Shown here: in pieces, positions 45,236 to 56,463 of the stretch
Numbering within the stretch: the first letter of the stretch is position 1
How the letters are laid out: each line of letters opens with the position of its first letter
Origin: Coriolopsis trogii
Taxonomy: Eukaryota > Basidiomycota > Agaricomycetes > Polyporales > Polyporaceae
Direction of reading: 5' to 3'
Assembly: GCA_020543525.1 (NCBI GenBank)
Contig: JAHYIO010000001.1
Span: forward strand, 992,001 to 1,056,000
DNA length: 64,000 bases
Translations under genes and position numbers: made by a program
The notes under the pieces: generated by a model
The model's input: only the letters and a program-made list of their open reading frames with translations
What the model was told of the DNA's origin: nothing
Databases searched by the model: none

Positions 45236-46536
45236 ATGAGTCTAACCACGATGTTCCTGGTCAAATCAAAGCCACCTTCATATACACCCTTCGCGAGGTG
45301 CATATCCTCGTCTGTGTCAGTTCGACATGAGAATCCTCTGGTGAGCGTTCTTGTCTCTCCGCACAGAGATTCCCACTCACCCATGTAGGGCCTCCCAAGA
45401 CGACCTGGGCCGCCACCCCAGATGCCGCGCAAGGGCGGCCCAATACAGAAAAGATCACTGCCCCACGTCAAGAAAGCGCTTGCAGTCGCCAGCGGCAAAG
45501 GCGGCGTTGGCAAGAGCACCGTCGCCGGTGCGACCTCTTCAGTGCATGCCAGCGAATTCTTGTACTGACGTCATCAAACGACGCAGTGAACCTCGCCTTC
45601 TCCCTGGCATTGCAATCTGAAAATGCGCCCAGACAGAGACCACGCGTCGGCGTGCTTGACTTGGACATTTTCGGGCCCTCCATCCCCAAACTCATGGCCT
45701 TGGAGAATGCAGAGGAACCCGAGCTGACCGAAGGTGTGCGTCCCGAGTATATCACACCAGCTCACGCTCACCTTTTGCTCCATACACAGCCGGCGCAATA
45801 CGCCCAATCGTGAACCACGGTCTCCCATGCATGTCCATGGGCTTCCTCCTCCCAAAGGCGCCCGGGAGCGACTCTTCTGCAGACACAGCTGTCGTCTGGC
45901 GCGGGCTGATGGTACAGAAGGCCGTACAGCAACTACTTTTCGACGTCGACTGGCGCGACCCTGGCTCCGGGGCCGAACTCGACGTGCTCGTCATAGACAT
46001 GCCGCCGGGCACAGGAGATGTGCCTCTGACGCTTGGCCAGCTTGTCAATGTTGATGGTGCGTAAGCCCGCATCCGTGGCAGCAGAGCAATGCTGATAGAT
46101 CATACAGGCGCCGTGATCGTGTCGACACCACAGGACGTCGCGCTCACAGACGTCCGTAAGGGTGTGTCGATGTTCCAGAAGGTGTCTGTACCGGTAAGCA
46201 GTACGTTTCGCTACGAGTCGATCTAATGTCTCATGCTGGAACTCCTAGATTGTCGGTCTCCTTCTGAACGAGTCGCACTTCATTTGCCCATCGTGTTCCA
46301 CGCCGCATGAGCTTTTCGGTTCTCCGGCATCTTTCCGTGCGACAGCGGCACGCTTCGGGGTAGACATTCTCGGCGAGTTACCACTTGTACCTGGGGTAAG
46401 TCAAGGAGGAGACCGCGGCGTCCCTTACGCCTTGTACAGTCCAGACACTACCGACCAGACACATGCTGGGGGTAAGCAATGGAAAGACACCATGGCAGGA
46501 GTAGCTTCGCAAGTATGGCGATTCCTAGCACGATAG
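45236..46536 (+). CDS. IND1: Mitochondrial Mrp/NBP35-like Fe-S factor (IND1/NUBPL)
   Basis: A multi-exon P-loop protein. Exon 1 (45236-45340) encodes an Arg/Ser-rich leader ([19 protein letters not shown]) and ends HENPL. A 48-nt intron follows, then [17 protein letters not shown] and the deviant Walker [14 protein letters not shown]. Further exons carry [38 protein letters not shown] and [22 protein letters not shown] holds the CxxC for the Fe-S cluster. It ends at the TAG at 46534-46536. IND1 inserts Fe-S clusters into respiratory complex I. The leader and the HENPLGLP junction distinguish it from cytosolic NBP35/CFD1. Confidence 0.93.
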
Positions 46537-46629
46537 TCCGCATCGCGTCACTTTCCCAGTCCCACACTACCATACTATCACTATGGTTAACGTATAATAT
46601 ACACATCTGTGCATCTCTCATCGTGACCC

Positions 46630-49600
46630 TCAGAAGTCGTTGGACGGCCCACCACCGGTGTACGAGATCTCCGCATCGTCATCCACCACAAAGCTCCCAA
46701 ACACGTACTCATCCGGCTCATCGTCCTCAGCATTCGTCGGCGAACTCGACGCCGCCCGTCCATGACCGTATCGCGAAGGACCCGCACCCGCCCGCACCGG
46801 GCCAAACCTCGCCTGCCCGCGCCGCACCGGCCGGTTCGCGAACGCAGGCCCGCCGCCCCCCGGCACCTGCGTCATCAGGCTCTGGCGGTACACGGCGGAC
46901 TGGTCATAAGACGGCGACACCTGCGTCTCGTTCGGCTCGTCGACGAACATCCGGTCGTCGCTGTCGGGCAGCGTGTCCGGCTCGGACGAGCCGACGCTCA
47001 GCTCGTCTCCCGAGTGCGTCGCCTCGACGTCGATCCAGGGGTTGTGCCGCCGTGCGTCCGCGGTGTCCTCGAACCTACGCTTCTTCTTCTTCGGCGGCGG
47101 CGGATGGGCTGCCATAGGGCTCGAGGGCTCGCGGGGGCGGTCGTGCTGGAGACGACGTTGGGCGGGTACGGCAGGAGAAAGGGGCGAAGACTCGAGGTCG
47201 AGGACTTCTGCCAACACGCGCTTGCGCACGTGTCTGCCAGGTGCTCGGACGGCAAAAGTGGGCTCTGGTGGCCAGTCGTCCGAGCGCGACGGTGACGCGT
47301 TTGTTAACCTGGCCGGAAGGGCAGGGGGACCCATGACCTCCTTACTAGGCGCAGACTCGGGGACCTGAGGGGACGTAAGGACATCGTTGTTCAGCTGACG
47401 AGAAGGTATCGGCGGCTCGTCCATGAAGAGCGGCTCGTCATCAGAAAGCAGGAGGATGTCTGGGCTATTCCTCTCGTCTTCGGAGAGCAGGATCGGCGAA
47501 TGCTGCGATGACGATGGGAGAAAGAGCGGCTCGTCAGGTTGTGCAACACTCCGGCCTCGCGCCTTCGTTCCTGAAAGAATTGGGGAAGCAGGGAGGTCCG
47601 GGATGTGTGGGTCCTCATCGTCTGCAACTAGCCAAGCGAAGCTGTCGTCACCCGCTGCAGGGTTCTCCGGAGTTGGGCTGCGGGAGGATGGCGACTTGGA
47701 TCGGTCTGGTTGTTTCGACGACTCCCCTGACTGGGACGGTTTGTTGCTCTGGCTCCCTATGCTCGTGCTCCGCTTGGTAGTCGCCTTCAACGGCTCCTCA
47801 CATTCGGATGAGGAAGGCGAATCTAAGATGGTGGCGCGCTTTGAGCGTCTCGACTTCAACGGCTTTTCCGGCGACGAGTCGAACATTACACGAGCAGATG
47901 GAGGTGGAGGTGGACTTGGTGAGCTAGTGATGTCGATTACGGACTCGTTCAACGGTATGTCAGGAGAACTGGAGCGACTGGAGCGTCTAACCATATCCCT
48001 CGCCGAACGGAATCCAGACAAAGCTCTACTTTGCGTCTGGACGTCGTTGCGACCTTTCGTAGGTCTTCCGGCAGCCAAAGGACCTTCCTCTATCTGTTCA
48101 TCGTCTGTATCTTCAACAGGATCAAGGTCCTCTCCTGTCAGAACAGCCTGCTTCCCCTTCCGCTTCCTCCCAGCGGAGGTCTTCTTGGAGGAGGAAGTAG
48201 CCACCGTCGTGCTTCTAGCAAGGGCCTTCTTGCTGACCTTACCAGGCTGAGCCGCTGATGCCGACTTAGTTCTCCGCGGGCCAAAGATCCCCGCTTCGAT
48301 CTCTTCGTCGTCAGAGTCGTCTTCGTCACCATGCTCCAGGTCAACTTTAGGCAGATTCTTGGTTCGCTTTGCTCCATTCTTGATCAGCAACTGACTCACG
48401 CTCACGAAGCCTTTCGCTGCGCTTGCGGGCACATTCCGCATAGGGTTGTTGTCTCGCTTCCGCTTTCGGCCTTTCGGCGAGTCTCCAGTAGCCATGGAGC
48501 CCTTCCGTGAAGAACGCTCTTCGCGAACATACTCCTCGATGTCCATTTCCATCTCGACGCTTGCGGGCTCGATATCATCCGGAATGAGACGTTCAACGTC
48601 ACCGTAGACTTCGAGGTCGGAGGCGCGGACAATGAAGTGCTGGACTTCGGCATAGTTGGACTGGGCCTTCTGCCAATTGTGTTCTTCTCTTCCTTTCGCA
48701 AGGAGGATGTGCACCGTTCCAGAAGCCTTCCGGCCAGTCCGCCCAATACGTTGCAGCTGGTCAAGTCGTGAGGCGTCAGCCCATCCACTGGGAGCACAAG
48801 CATTGCACGCCGCACCATTCGAATGGGTGTTTTCTGAGCATCGTAACAGACAATGACATCAACTTCTCCGATGTCGAGACCCTCTTCGCCTATGGACGTG
48901 GAGACGAGCACATTGAACGTCCCCTCCTTGAATTGCTTGATCACCTGAGCAACCAATTCTATTCATCAATAGGCGCACTTCGCTGAAGATCAGGGAAGTC
49001 GACCGACCTCGAGTTGTTCTTTCTGCGCGTACCCCTTTTTGCCCTGCTTGTCCGTACCTTGACCGATGAATGCCTTTGCCCGTATGATCGGAGACTCCTT
49101 GTTCAAGAGCTCGACTATTTCCTCGACACATTCGCGGAAGGACACGAAGACCATCGCGCGGGATCCCTTCGCCTGCCCATTATTCTCGTCCACGTCGTCA
49201 GGTAGTTGCTTCGCGAAGTTATCGATCAAAAGGGTACGCAGAACGTCCATCTTGGGGTGCATAGAAAATCCTCGCCTGGCCTGTTCCTCTAATTTCTTCA
49301 TGAGACTCTCGAAACCCTCCGCCTTGCGGAGCGCTTTCTTGGCACCACTTCCATCCCCTTCGGCGACGTCCTTGAGATAGCCGTAGCACATGGCAATACT
49401 GTTCTCCATCTTGACCAATGATCAAAATGCTGGCTCCGCGTGGTGTAGCAAGTCTTGAATGACCTACCAAGTATCCCATCGCTCTTGCTAGCGGTCCGAG
49501 CTGAGCAGCGGCGGAGATCGCATAGTTCGGGGCACGCGCCTTGGACATCTCCCCGACGGTAGATTGACACCTGAATGGGTGTAGCATCGTCGGACTGACA

Positions 49601-51388
49601 TTGCCATTCTTGAGAAAGCCAGCGTTTTGAACTTTCTTGAGAATGGGCTGGATTGTAATTGTGAGCACGAGGATAGACGAGCTCTGTACTCGATACGCAC
49701 AGTGATCACGGCAGCCAACGCGTCACGAAGTACCGCGATATCGTCTGTCATTGGAACTAGATGTTCCTGCTCATGTTTCGTGTGCAGATACTTCTTGAGG
49801 TCAGGATCTGACTCGCTGCGGATCTCAATGTGACTGATATGCAACGCATCTACTATCTCTTGGACCGCTTCCGGCTTGCCACCGGGCGTGGCTGTAAGCG
49901 CAAGGATGCGGAAGTGTGGATTGTGCTGCATCATGTACCGGACCACTTGTGCATACGCATAATCCCCGGTCCCTCTATGCGCCTCATCTGTGAGGTCATG
50001 GAGCTATCAGTGTCGTCAATGTATGTGAGCACCCGTCATGTGATCCGTACCAATGACCAGTAGAACGATGTCAAGTGCGTCGACATGCCCATTGATAAGG
50101 GCGTTCAGGAGAGTTTGCGGGGTAGCATAAAAGACGCGCTTGGTGCTCCACTGCAAACCAGTTCATTTCAGCATATAATCCAACAGCAAACGAACGTACC
50201 GCATTCATCCGTTTTTCTTTGGACACATTACCTGTGAGTTCGGCTGCTGCGCTACCCGGGATTCCGCACGTCTTGTGACAAGCATCTATCTGTTGAGCGA
50301 CAAGGGGTTTCGTGGGAGCCACAAATACCACCTTCCCTTGTGGGAACCAGTTGTAATCTGAACATAGTGGTTTAGTCTCGAGTACCAATGAGACGAAGGA
50401 TCAAAATACGCACAGTTCAACATTACGACGCCTGCTATGAACGTCTTCCCGAGACCAGTCGGAAGGGCTACCAACGTGTTCTCAAGGAGACATTTCTTGA
50501 CGATGTTGTATTGGTAGTCTCTCTTAGGCTTGTTCAGAGGGTATATCCAAGTCTTGGCTGCCAACCTATCCGCACTCAGCTTCATAGGCGGAATCTACCA
50601 GACTATGAGAATCAGAGTAGAGAGCCAGGGAAACAGGACGTACAGGCCTATTGTAACAGGGCATACTGGGTTTGAAGGAAGACGCAAACATGCAGTGAAT
50701 GATAATGAACTCACCCGACACGGTTCTCTGGTACGGGAAACTGCTCAAATTCCAATGGCTCATCACCCTCATCGTCTGAAGCCCGTCCCTTCCCCTTGTC
50801 CGGGTTCGCTTTAGGTTTCCTCCAACCCGTCTTGGCGTAGGCAGTGCGATCCCATTGCTTCGTGCGCTTTGCTTGACCTGGAAGTGGCATCTGTCGCAGC
50901 GTCGATCGCGTCCTCTGGAAGGTGCGCTTGCTCGACTCCCCAGTCCTCGAGGGATCTGTCTCCTGAGCGATTTCGCCGAAGAGGGTGAGCTGAGCACCCT
51001 TGGAGGGTCTACGGACTAAGCCGCTAGAAGATCCAGCTACGTTCAGTCCGGGGTGTTGACTCTTCTTGCGTTGAATTTCGGCGTACTGTCGTTGGCAATC
51101 CTGGTCTATCCGCGCGAAATCGGCGTCATCCATAGGAAAATCATCGAAGCCGTACTCGCTCGAGGGGTCATGTGTTTCAATGGGGTCAGGTGTATCTTTT
51201 CGAACAACCCGCTTGTGCACTCGGGAGGGAGAGCGACTGTAAACGGCAGCAGGCTTGATTGGAGGAGGGTTGGCCACAGCCGGACAACTGGCTGCGGTGG
51301 GGGCGGATGAACGAGTTGCTTCAATAAGATCAACTTCGTTCAAGAAGGCAGAGTCAAGCTCGTCGTCAAAGTATTCGTCGGAGCTCAT
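46630..51388 (-). CDS. MPH1: FANCM/Mph1-type DNA helicase
   Basis: A large multi-exon SF2 helicase beginning [20 protein letters not shown]. An upstream in-frame ATG at 51397 is possible. The helicase core starts [20 protein letters not shown], with Walker [13 protein letters not shown], then [21 protein letters not shown] near 49985, LALTATPGG and the later RTGRK-type motif near 48740. The first frame of the last exon begins near [15 protein letters not shown], and about 650 disordered residues follow. This order is typical of Mph1, the fungal FANCM. It unwinds D-loops, limits crossovers and remodels stalled forks. Two MCB boxes and an E2F-like site lie just upstream. Confidence 0.93.
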
Positions 51389-51461
51389 GGTCGTCACTGG
51401 AGAACAGCAGAGGCTCCGCGAAATGAAAGTGGTTGGAGGAAAGGGGTAAGGCGCTCATTCG

Positions 51462-51484
51462 ACGCGTCGCGCGAAAGTACGCGT
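51462..51484 (-). promoter_or_regulatory. MCB pair and E2F-like site upstream of MPH1
   Basis: ACGCGT occurs at 51462-51467 and 51479-51484, and GCGCGAAA (reverse of TTTCGCGC) at 51469-51476. All lie 74-96 bases from the MPH1 start and 152-174 bases before the G-patch gene. Confidence 0.55.
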
Positions 51485-51635
51485 CTGCATCATGTGATCA
51501 TGTCCCGTCAGTAGGCGCTTACTGGCCTTGCTGCAGTGCTGCAGGTCGTGGTTTGCATTCTACACCTCTTAGCGTCCTCTCACCACCAGCTCTGACTCTG
51601 ATACACTCTCGCCTCTCTACAACATATACTAAGGA

Positions 51636-53258
51636 ATGTCTGCGGAGACGATAGCACGGTGGAACGCCATCCCTCTCGACCGCCCGGAACCTGACAACTC
51701 CGCCCCACCATCGTTGAAGGTATTCATTGTGCATTCTTCGCACCCGGAACACACTCTGCATGCTTCTTTCCCTTCCCAAACCCTCTCAGCGTACAAGAGA
51801 TGATGGAGGCGGAGATGATGACGAAAGCGAGGACAATGTCTCTCTCGTCTCCCGCACACCTTCCCCGCCACCCCCGGATACCATGGCCGTGGACAAATAT
51901 GACGAGTACTACACCAACAAGCCCGAACGCGAAGTGGTCACAGTGGAAACCAAGATCAAGAGCTCGAACGTTGGGTTCTCTATACTTGCCAAAATGGGCT
52001 GGGTTGAAGGATCCCCTCTGGGAATGTCAGGCGAGGGTATGAACTCTGCTTCCACCGTTTGAGGCCCATGTTCTCATAATCGATTCAGGTCGTGTGGAGC
52101 CCATTCCGTTCTACGTGAAGAACGACTTGACTGGTCTGGGTAAGGTTACTCAAGATGTCCGCATGAGTGAGTGTCCACCTGTGTGCTGCGTTCCGGCCTG
52201 CCATTTCAACATTGCATCCTTTAGTCGAATCTACGGTTTCCCAGCGTCGAGAATTGGATTCTGAGCGTCAGACGAAGGAAACGGAAGAGCAGCGGAGGCA
52301 GCGTGAGGTACGTCGCATGAGCCATTGACCCCTGGTCTACCATTCATCTCGACCCATCCTGCAGGACGCAGTCGCAAAGCGTGCGGCGGTTCAATCCGAG
52401 ATTTCAAGCGTCCTCCGACCCTTCTACTGCGAAGTCTGCGAGAAGCAGTTCAAGAACGTTGCCCAATACGACGAGCACACCAACTCGTACGCGCACCACC
52501 ACAAGGTCCGTTTCCGCGACATGCAGGCCGCGCAGCGCGCGAGCCGCAACACCGAAGAAGAAGTGAACAAGCGCAGGGAGAAGGAACGCAAGCGTGAAGA
52601 GAAGGAGCTTCGTAAGCTCGCCAAGGCCGCCGGTGTGAAAGTAACCAAACCTCTCACCTCCGTGATTGCCACGCCCGTGTCCGCTGGCGACTCCGGCGGA
52701 GGTTTCAAGAAGAGTGGGTGGGCGACCGTATCAGCAGCACCTGCGCCCGCCGCCGAGTCTTCAAAGCGGTCAGGCTGGGCCGCTGTCAGCGACTCTCAGG
52801 GTTCCTCTAGCACTGCAGGGGCGCGGGGTGGTGGATGGGCTTCGGTATCGTCTAGTCCTGCGCCGGCGCCGGCGCCGGCCCCTCCACAGCCCGCAGAGAG
52901 GGCATCCAGGGGGGACTACTCTTCCGCACCGGCTTTCAAGACCGGTGGATGGACGAATCTTGATACAAGCAGCTATGTCGGTTCTCCTCAGGCACCGTCG
53001 CACCAACCTCCGCCGCGACCTCCACCCGCAGCCGAACCCGCCCCTCCTCCGCCTCCGTCGTCTTATGAACCGCGTCAAGGTTGGACAAATATCCCTCAAC
53101 AACCTAATTCTGGGGGATGGGCTCCAGTGCCTGTTAGTAGTCTGCCTGCAGTGCCTCTTCTCCCTGCGCACTCGCAGCCACCCCCACCAGCCCGGCAGGC
53201 AAACTCACAGTCGGGATGGCAGAAGTTCCGCGCAGGAGCACCCGGACGCCGTCGTTGA
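51636..53258 (+). CDS. G-patch and C2H2 zinc-finger protein (GPATCH8-like)
   Basis: A multi-exon gene. Exon 1 encodes MSAETIARWNAIPLDRPEP. A G-patch follows (NVGFSILAKMGWVEGSPLG, then EGRVEPIPFYVKNDLTGLGK across an intron). A matrin-type C2H2 finger comes next (FYCEVCEKQF, then YDEHTNSYAHHHK). The C-terminus is a coiled-coil KRREKERKREEKELRK and long Ala/Pro/Ser low complexity ending GAPGRRR. G-patches activate DEAH RNA helicases, so a role in splicing or RNA processing is likely. It diverges from MPH1 with 247 bases between start codons. Confidence 0.86.
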
Positions 53259-53537
53259 GAACTTGAAGTCGCATGCGCACCATTTCGAGGATTTAGAACA
53301 GTGGATAGGAACGTATGGTACTAACTAGCTACATGTCGAGTTCTGTAATTTTAATACGTATGCTGATGATAACAGGAGTATAAGAAGATAATGAACAACC
53401 GACGATGGGGGAGACACAGCCAAACACCCAACCAACGCGGCACCGAGCAGAAGAGTTGGAGAGAGTTGACGAAGCGGAAGATGAACAATTATGTAGGCAT
53501 ATATATCAGTCCAAGGTAATGAAGAATCCCGCCTACA

Positions 53538-56227
53538 TCACTCTGAATCGCTTGCCGAACTCTCGTCTGAGCTGGACTCTGCGGAGGAGTGCTCGCTCAT
53601 GTCTGCAGCTACAGCCCCGTTCGAACCGCCGCCCGATGCGCGGCCGCCCTGCTCGAATGACTTCAGCTTCTCCTCCAGAGCACGGATCTTCTTTGTCTCG
53701 ACGTCCTCATCCATGCTCTTCCGCTTCAAGCCACCCGTGCCTGTCCCCTTACCCGTACGAGGACGTTTCACAGGGGGTTTCATCGGCCTGATGACGAAGT
53801 TGTAGAGCTTCGTGAGCACCGCAGCTGGCAGCTGGTCGATCTCAAGCTCGATCTCCTCCGTGCTCTGCATAGCAAATGTGAGTATGAGACATAGACAAGT
53901 GACTGACGGCGTACATCGCGGATTTCGGGAACACCTTCGTGAATGATCTGAATGACACGCTCCAATTTCGCTCCGTCAAGCTTGCTGATGGTGTCGCTGA
54001 GGTCCTTCTTCTGCTCAAAGGTCAGCACATCGTCGTCCGTGACGGGCTTCTTGCCCTTCTTCGTCTTCGGCGCTGACGAGGCCTTCGACTGCTTGGGTGC
54101 GGACTTGGACGACGACGCGACGGGAGGAGTAGGCTTCTCGCGCTTCTCCTTCTTTTCCTTCGGCTTCTCCTTCACGCTGCCCGTGCGTTTCAGCGACGCG
54201 AGGTTGTTCTTCATGTTCGCAAGCTGAGTCTCCATATCCGCAATCATGCCTTCCATGCCTGGTATGAGCTGAGCACCAAAGTGAACTAATGCAGGAGTAG
54301 GAAGACGTACGTGCACGCTCATCCTCCGACTCGTACTCGTCCTCATCGTCCTCATCATCGCTAGGATCATGCATCCGAGGAACAGGCAGGTTTTTCCACT
54401 TCTCGTCGAAGAGGGCCTGCAGTGCCTTCCCAGCTTCGTGCACAGGGTTTCCAGGAGGATTGAACGTGAGGCAGTTCTTGATCATGAGTCTAAAGTCGTC
54501 GCGGAACTTGTCGGGGGTGGGGTATTCGCCCGCGTCCAACTTCTTCTTAATCGTCGATAGATCCATGGGTTTCTTCACAACCTTGGGATATTCAGGAATA
54601 CCCATCTTGAACGGATCTAGACGCGCGTTATCGTGAGCATAACGAGATGATGAGCTACAGAAATAGTGACATACCGACGGGCTCATAGAAGGGGTGCGCA
54701 ATCGTGTAGTGTTGCTTCTGGTGCAAGTCCTTCCATATCTTCTCGCAAAACTTCATTTGCTCTGCGAGAGCGGCGTTCCTCGGAGCCTTCGCCCTACGCT
54801 GTTTTCGTGGGGCCTCCGAGTATGGAAGATCTTTCGGAGGCGGAGGGTGAATCTCGCGCTTCGGTCGCCCAACGCTTGTCGACTCGTCGTTGCGCCTGAT
54901 GACGGGAACGGTTGTAGACTGACGTCGCGCGGTGGGTTTCTTCACAGGAGGTGGAGGCGGAGGAGATGCGACCTTTTTGGGAGCAGGAGCCTTGGGCTGC
55001 ACGGTGTCAGTCATATGTAGGGCGAGGATGCTGAGACGACCCACCTCTTCTGGAGGAGGCATCTGTTTGACTTGCTTGTCAAAGACTGCCTCAACACGCT
55101 TCCCCATTTGCGCCACGGGATGGTCAGGACCGTTGAAAGTGACACAATTCGTGAAGATAAGACGAATATCTTGTATGAACTGGTCCGCAGTATGATATCG
55201 CGGGTTGGCCGGATTGGGATCGGGTTTCGCGGGATTGGACGCAGCGAGTTTACGCTCGATGGTGGAGAAGTCCATGGGACGCTTGATGATGCTGGGGTAG
55301 TGGGGTATACCCAGTGCAACAGGGTCGACGGGGCTGAGGAAAGGTCCCGCGTCCTTCATCCGCTTGAGCGTGCGCACTGTCGACTGGCAGAAACGCAACT
55401 GGGCTGGCGACAAAGTGGAGGGACCACTGTACTCCGGAGGAACGTTGCCGTTTGTCGGAGGAGGGGGAGAGACGGAGGCTGGAGGTGGAGTACCGGTCTT
55501 CAGAACGGAATGAGGAAAGGATATAGATTAGTACGCCCATAATGGCGCACAAGAGGAAGGAGGTGCTTACGTTTGCGAGCGACGCTCTTTCTGCATCCGA
55601 GTACTTCCTAGCTCTCTTAGCGGGCGGAGGCTTATCATGATCATCATCATCGTTATTAGCATTCGTATAATTAGCGTATGGGGACGACGCAGCATGGGAG
55701 TCGACAGCAGTTTCACTCGATGATACAGCAGCAGGTAGGGAGGGAGAGACCGGTGTGGCAACGGGTGTATCGTTCGTTTGTCCGTTAGGGAGTCCGTTTG
55801 CCTTGCCACTCGTTCCCGACATCTCCACGTCCTCGGCTTTCGGAGGCGAGATCTCTTCGGCCATCTTCACGTCCTCCAGCAACTCACCAAAGGGTGGAGG
55901 AGGAGTGCCGTGCGGAGGCGCGATGGGGATGGAGTCTTGGACATCATGAGCGCGCAATGACGCGTCCGGGGACGACTGACACGTACCGGGATCCACGGGG
56001 GTCGCGACCTGTGGAACTACAGACGCGTCGTCCAACTTGTCCAAATTCAACGGCGCGGGTTCGTGTCGCGCGTCACTCTCCTGCTCAGCAAAGTCGACGT
56101 CTATTTTGATATCGGGCACGAGTGAATTGTTGATGGGGGTGGCGACAGAATCTACGGCGGGAGAGTCGGGGGCGGAGACCGAGTCAATATGAACGTCGTT
56201 GAGGTTTGTGGAGAGCGCGTCGTTCAT
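53538..56227 (-). CDS. BDF1: BET double-bromodomain protein
   Basis: A multi-exon gene starting MNDALSTNLNDVHIDSV. After an acidic, disordered N-terminus come BD1 (RTLKRMKDAGPFLSPVDP, HYPSIIKRPMDFSTIERKL, and FTNCVTFNGPDHPV) and BD2 (DPFKMGIPEYPKVVKKPMD, then KNCLTFNPPGNPV). Each has the acetyl-lysine Asn in NCxTFN. A coiled coil (ADMETQLANMKNNLASLK) and an NET domain follow (FEQKKDLSDTISKLDGAKLE, then ELEIDQLPAAVLTKLYNFV). It ends in a Ser/Asp/Glu tail at 53538. BET proteins bind acetylated histone H4 and recruit TFIID. Confidence 0.95.
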
Positions 56228-56463
56228 CGTAGACGGCCGGGCGGCGCGTGACAGTCACACGAGAGTGACGGGAGGGCAAAGGGAGCAGGTGAGATTTGGG
56301 GAGGCAGGAGATCCGAAGTTGGGCTAGAGGTCTTTATACGCGCAAAGAAATAAGGTTCGATCTCCTGTGTCTCAATTTCCTCCCTATCCCGCTTTCGCTC
56401 GCCCCCTCCCTTTGCTTGCTCCCCAGCACCCACCTCGACCTCGGACGCTTGCCACGCACTGCC

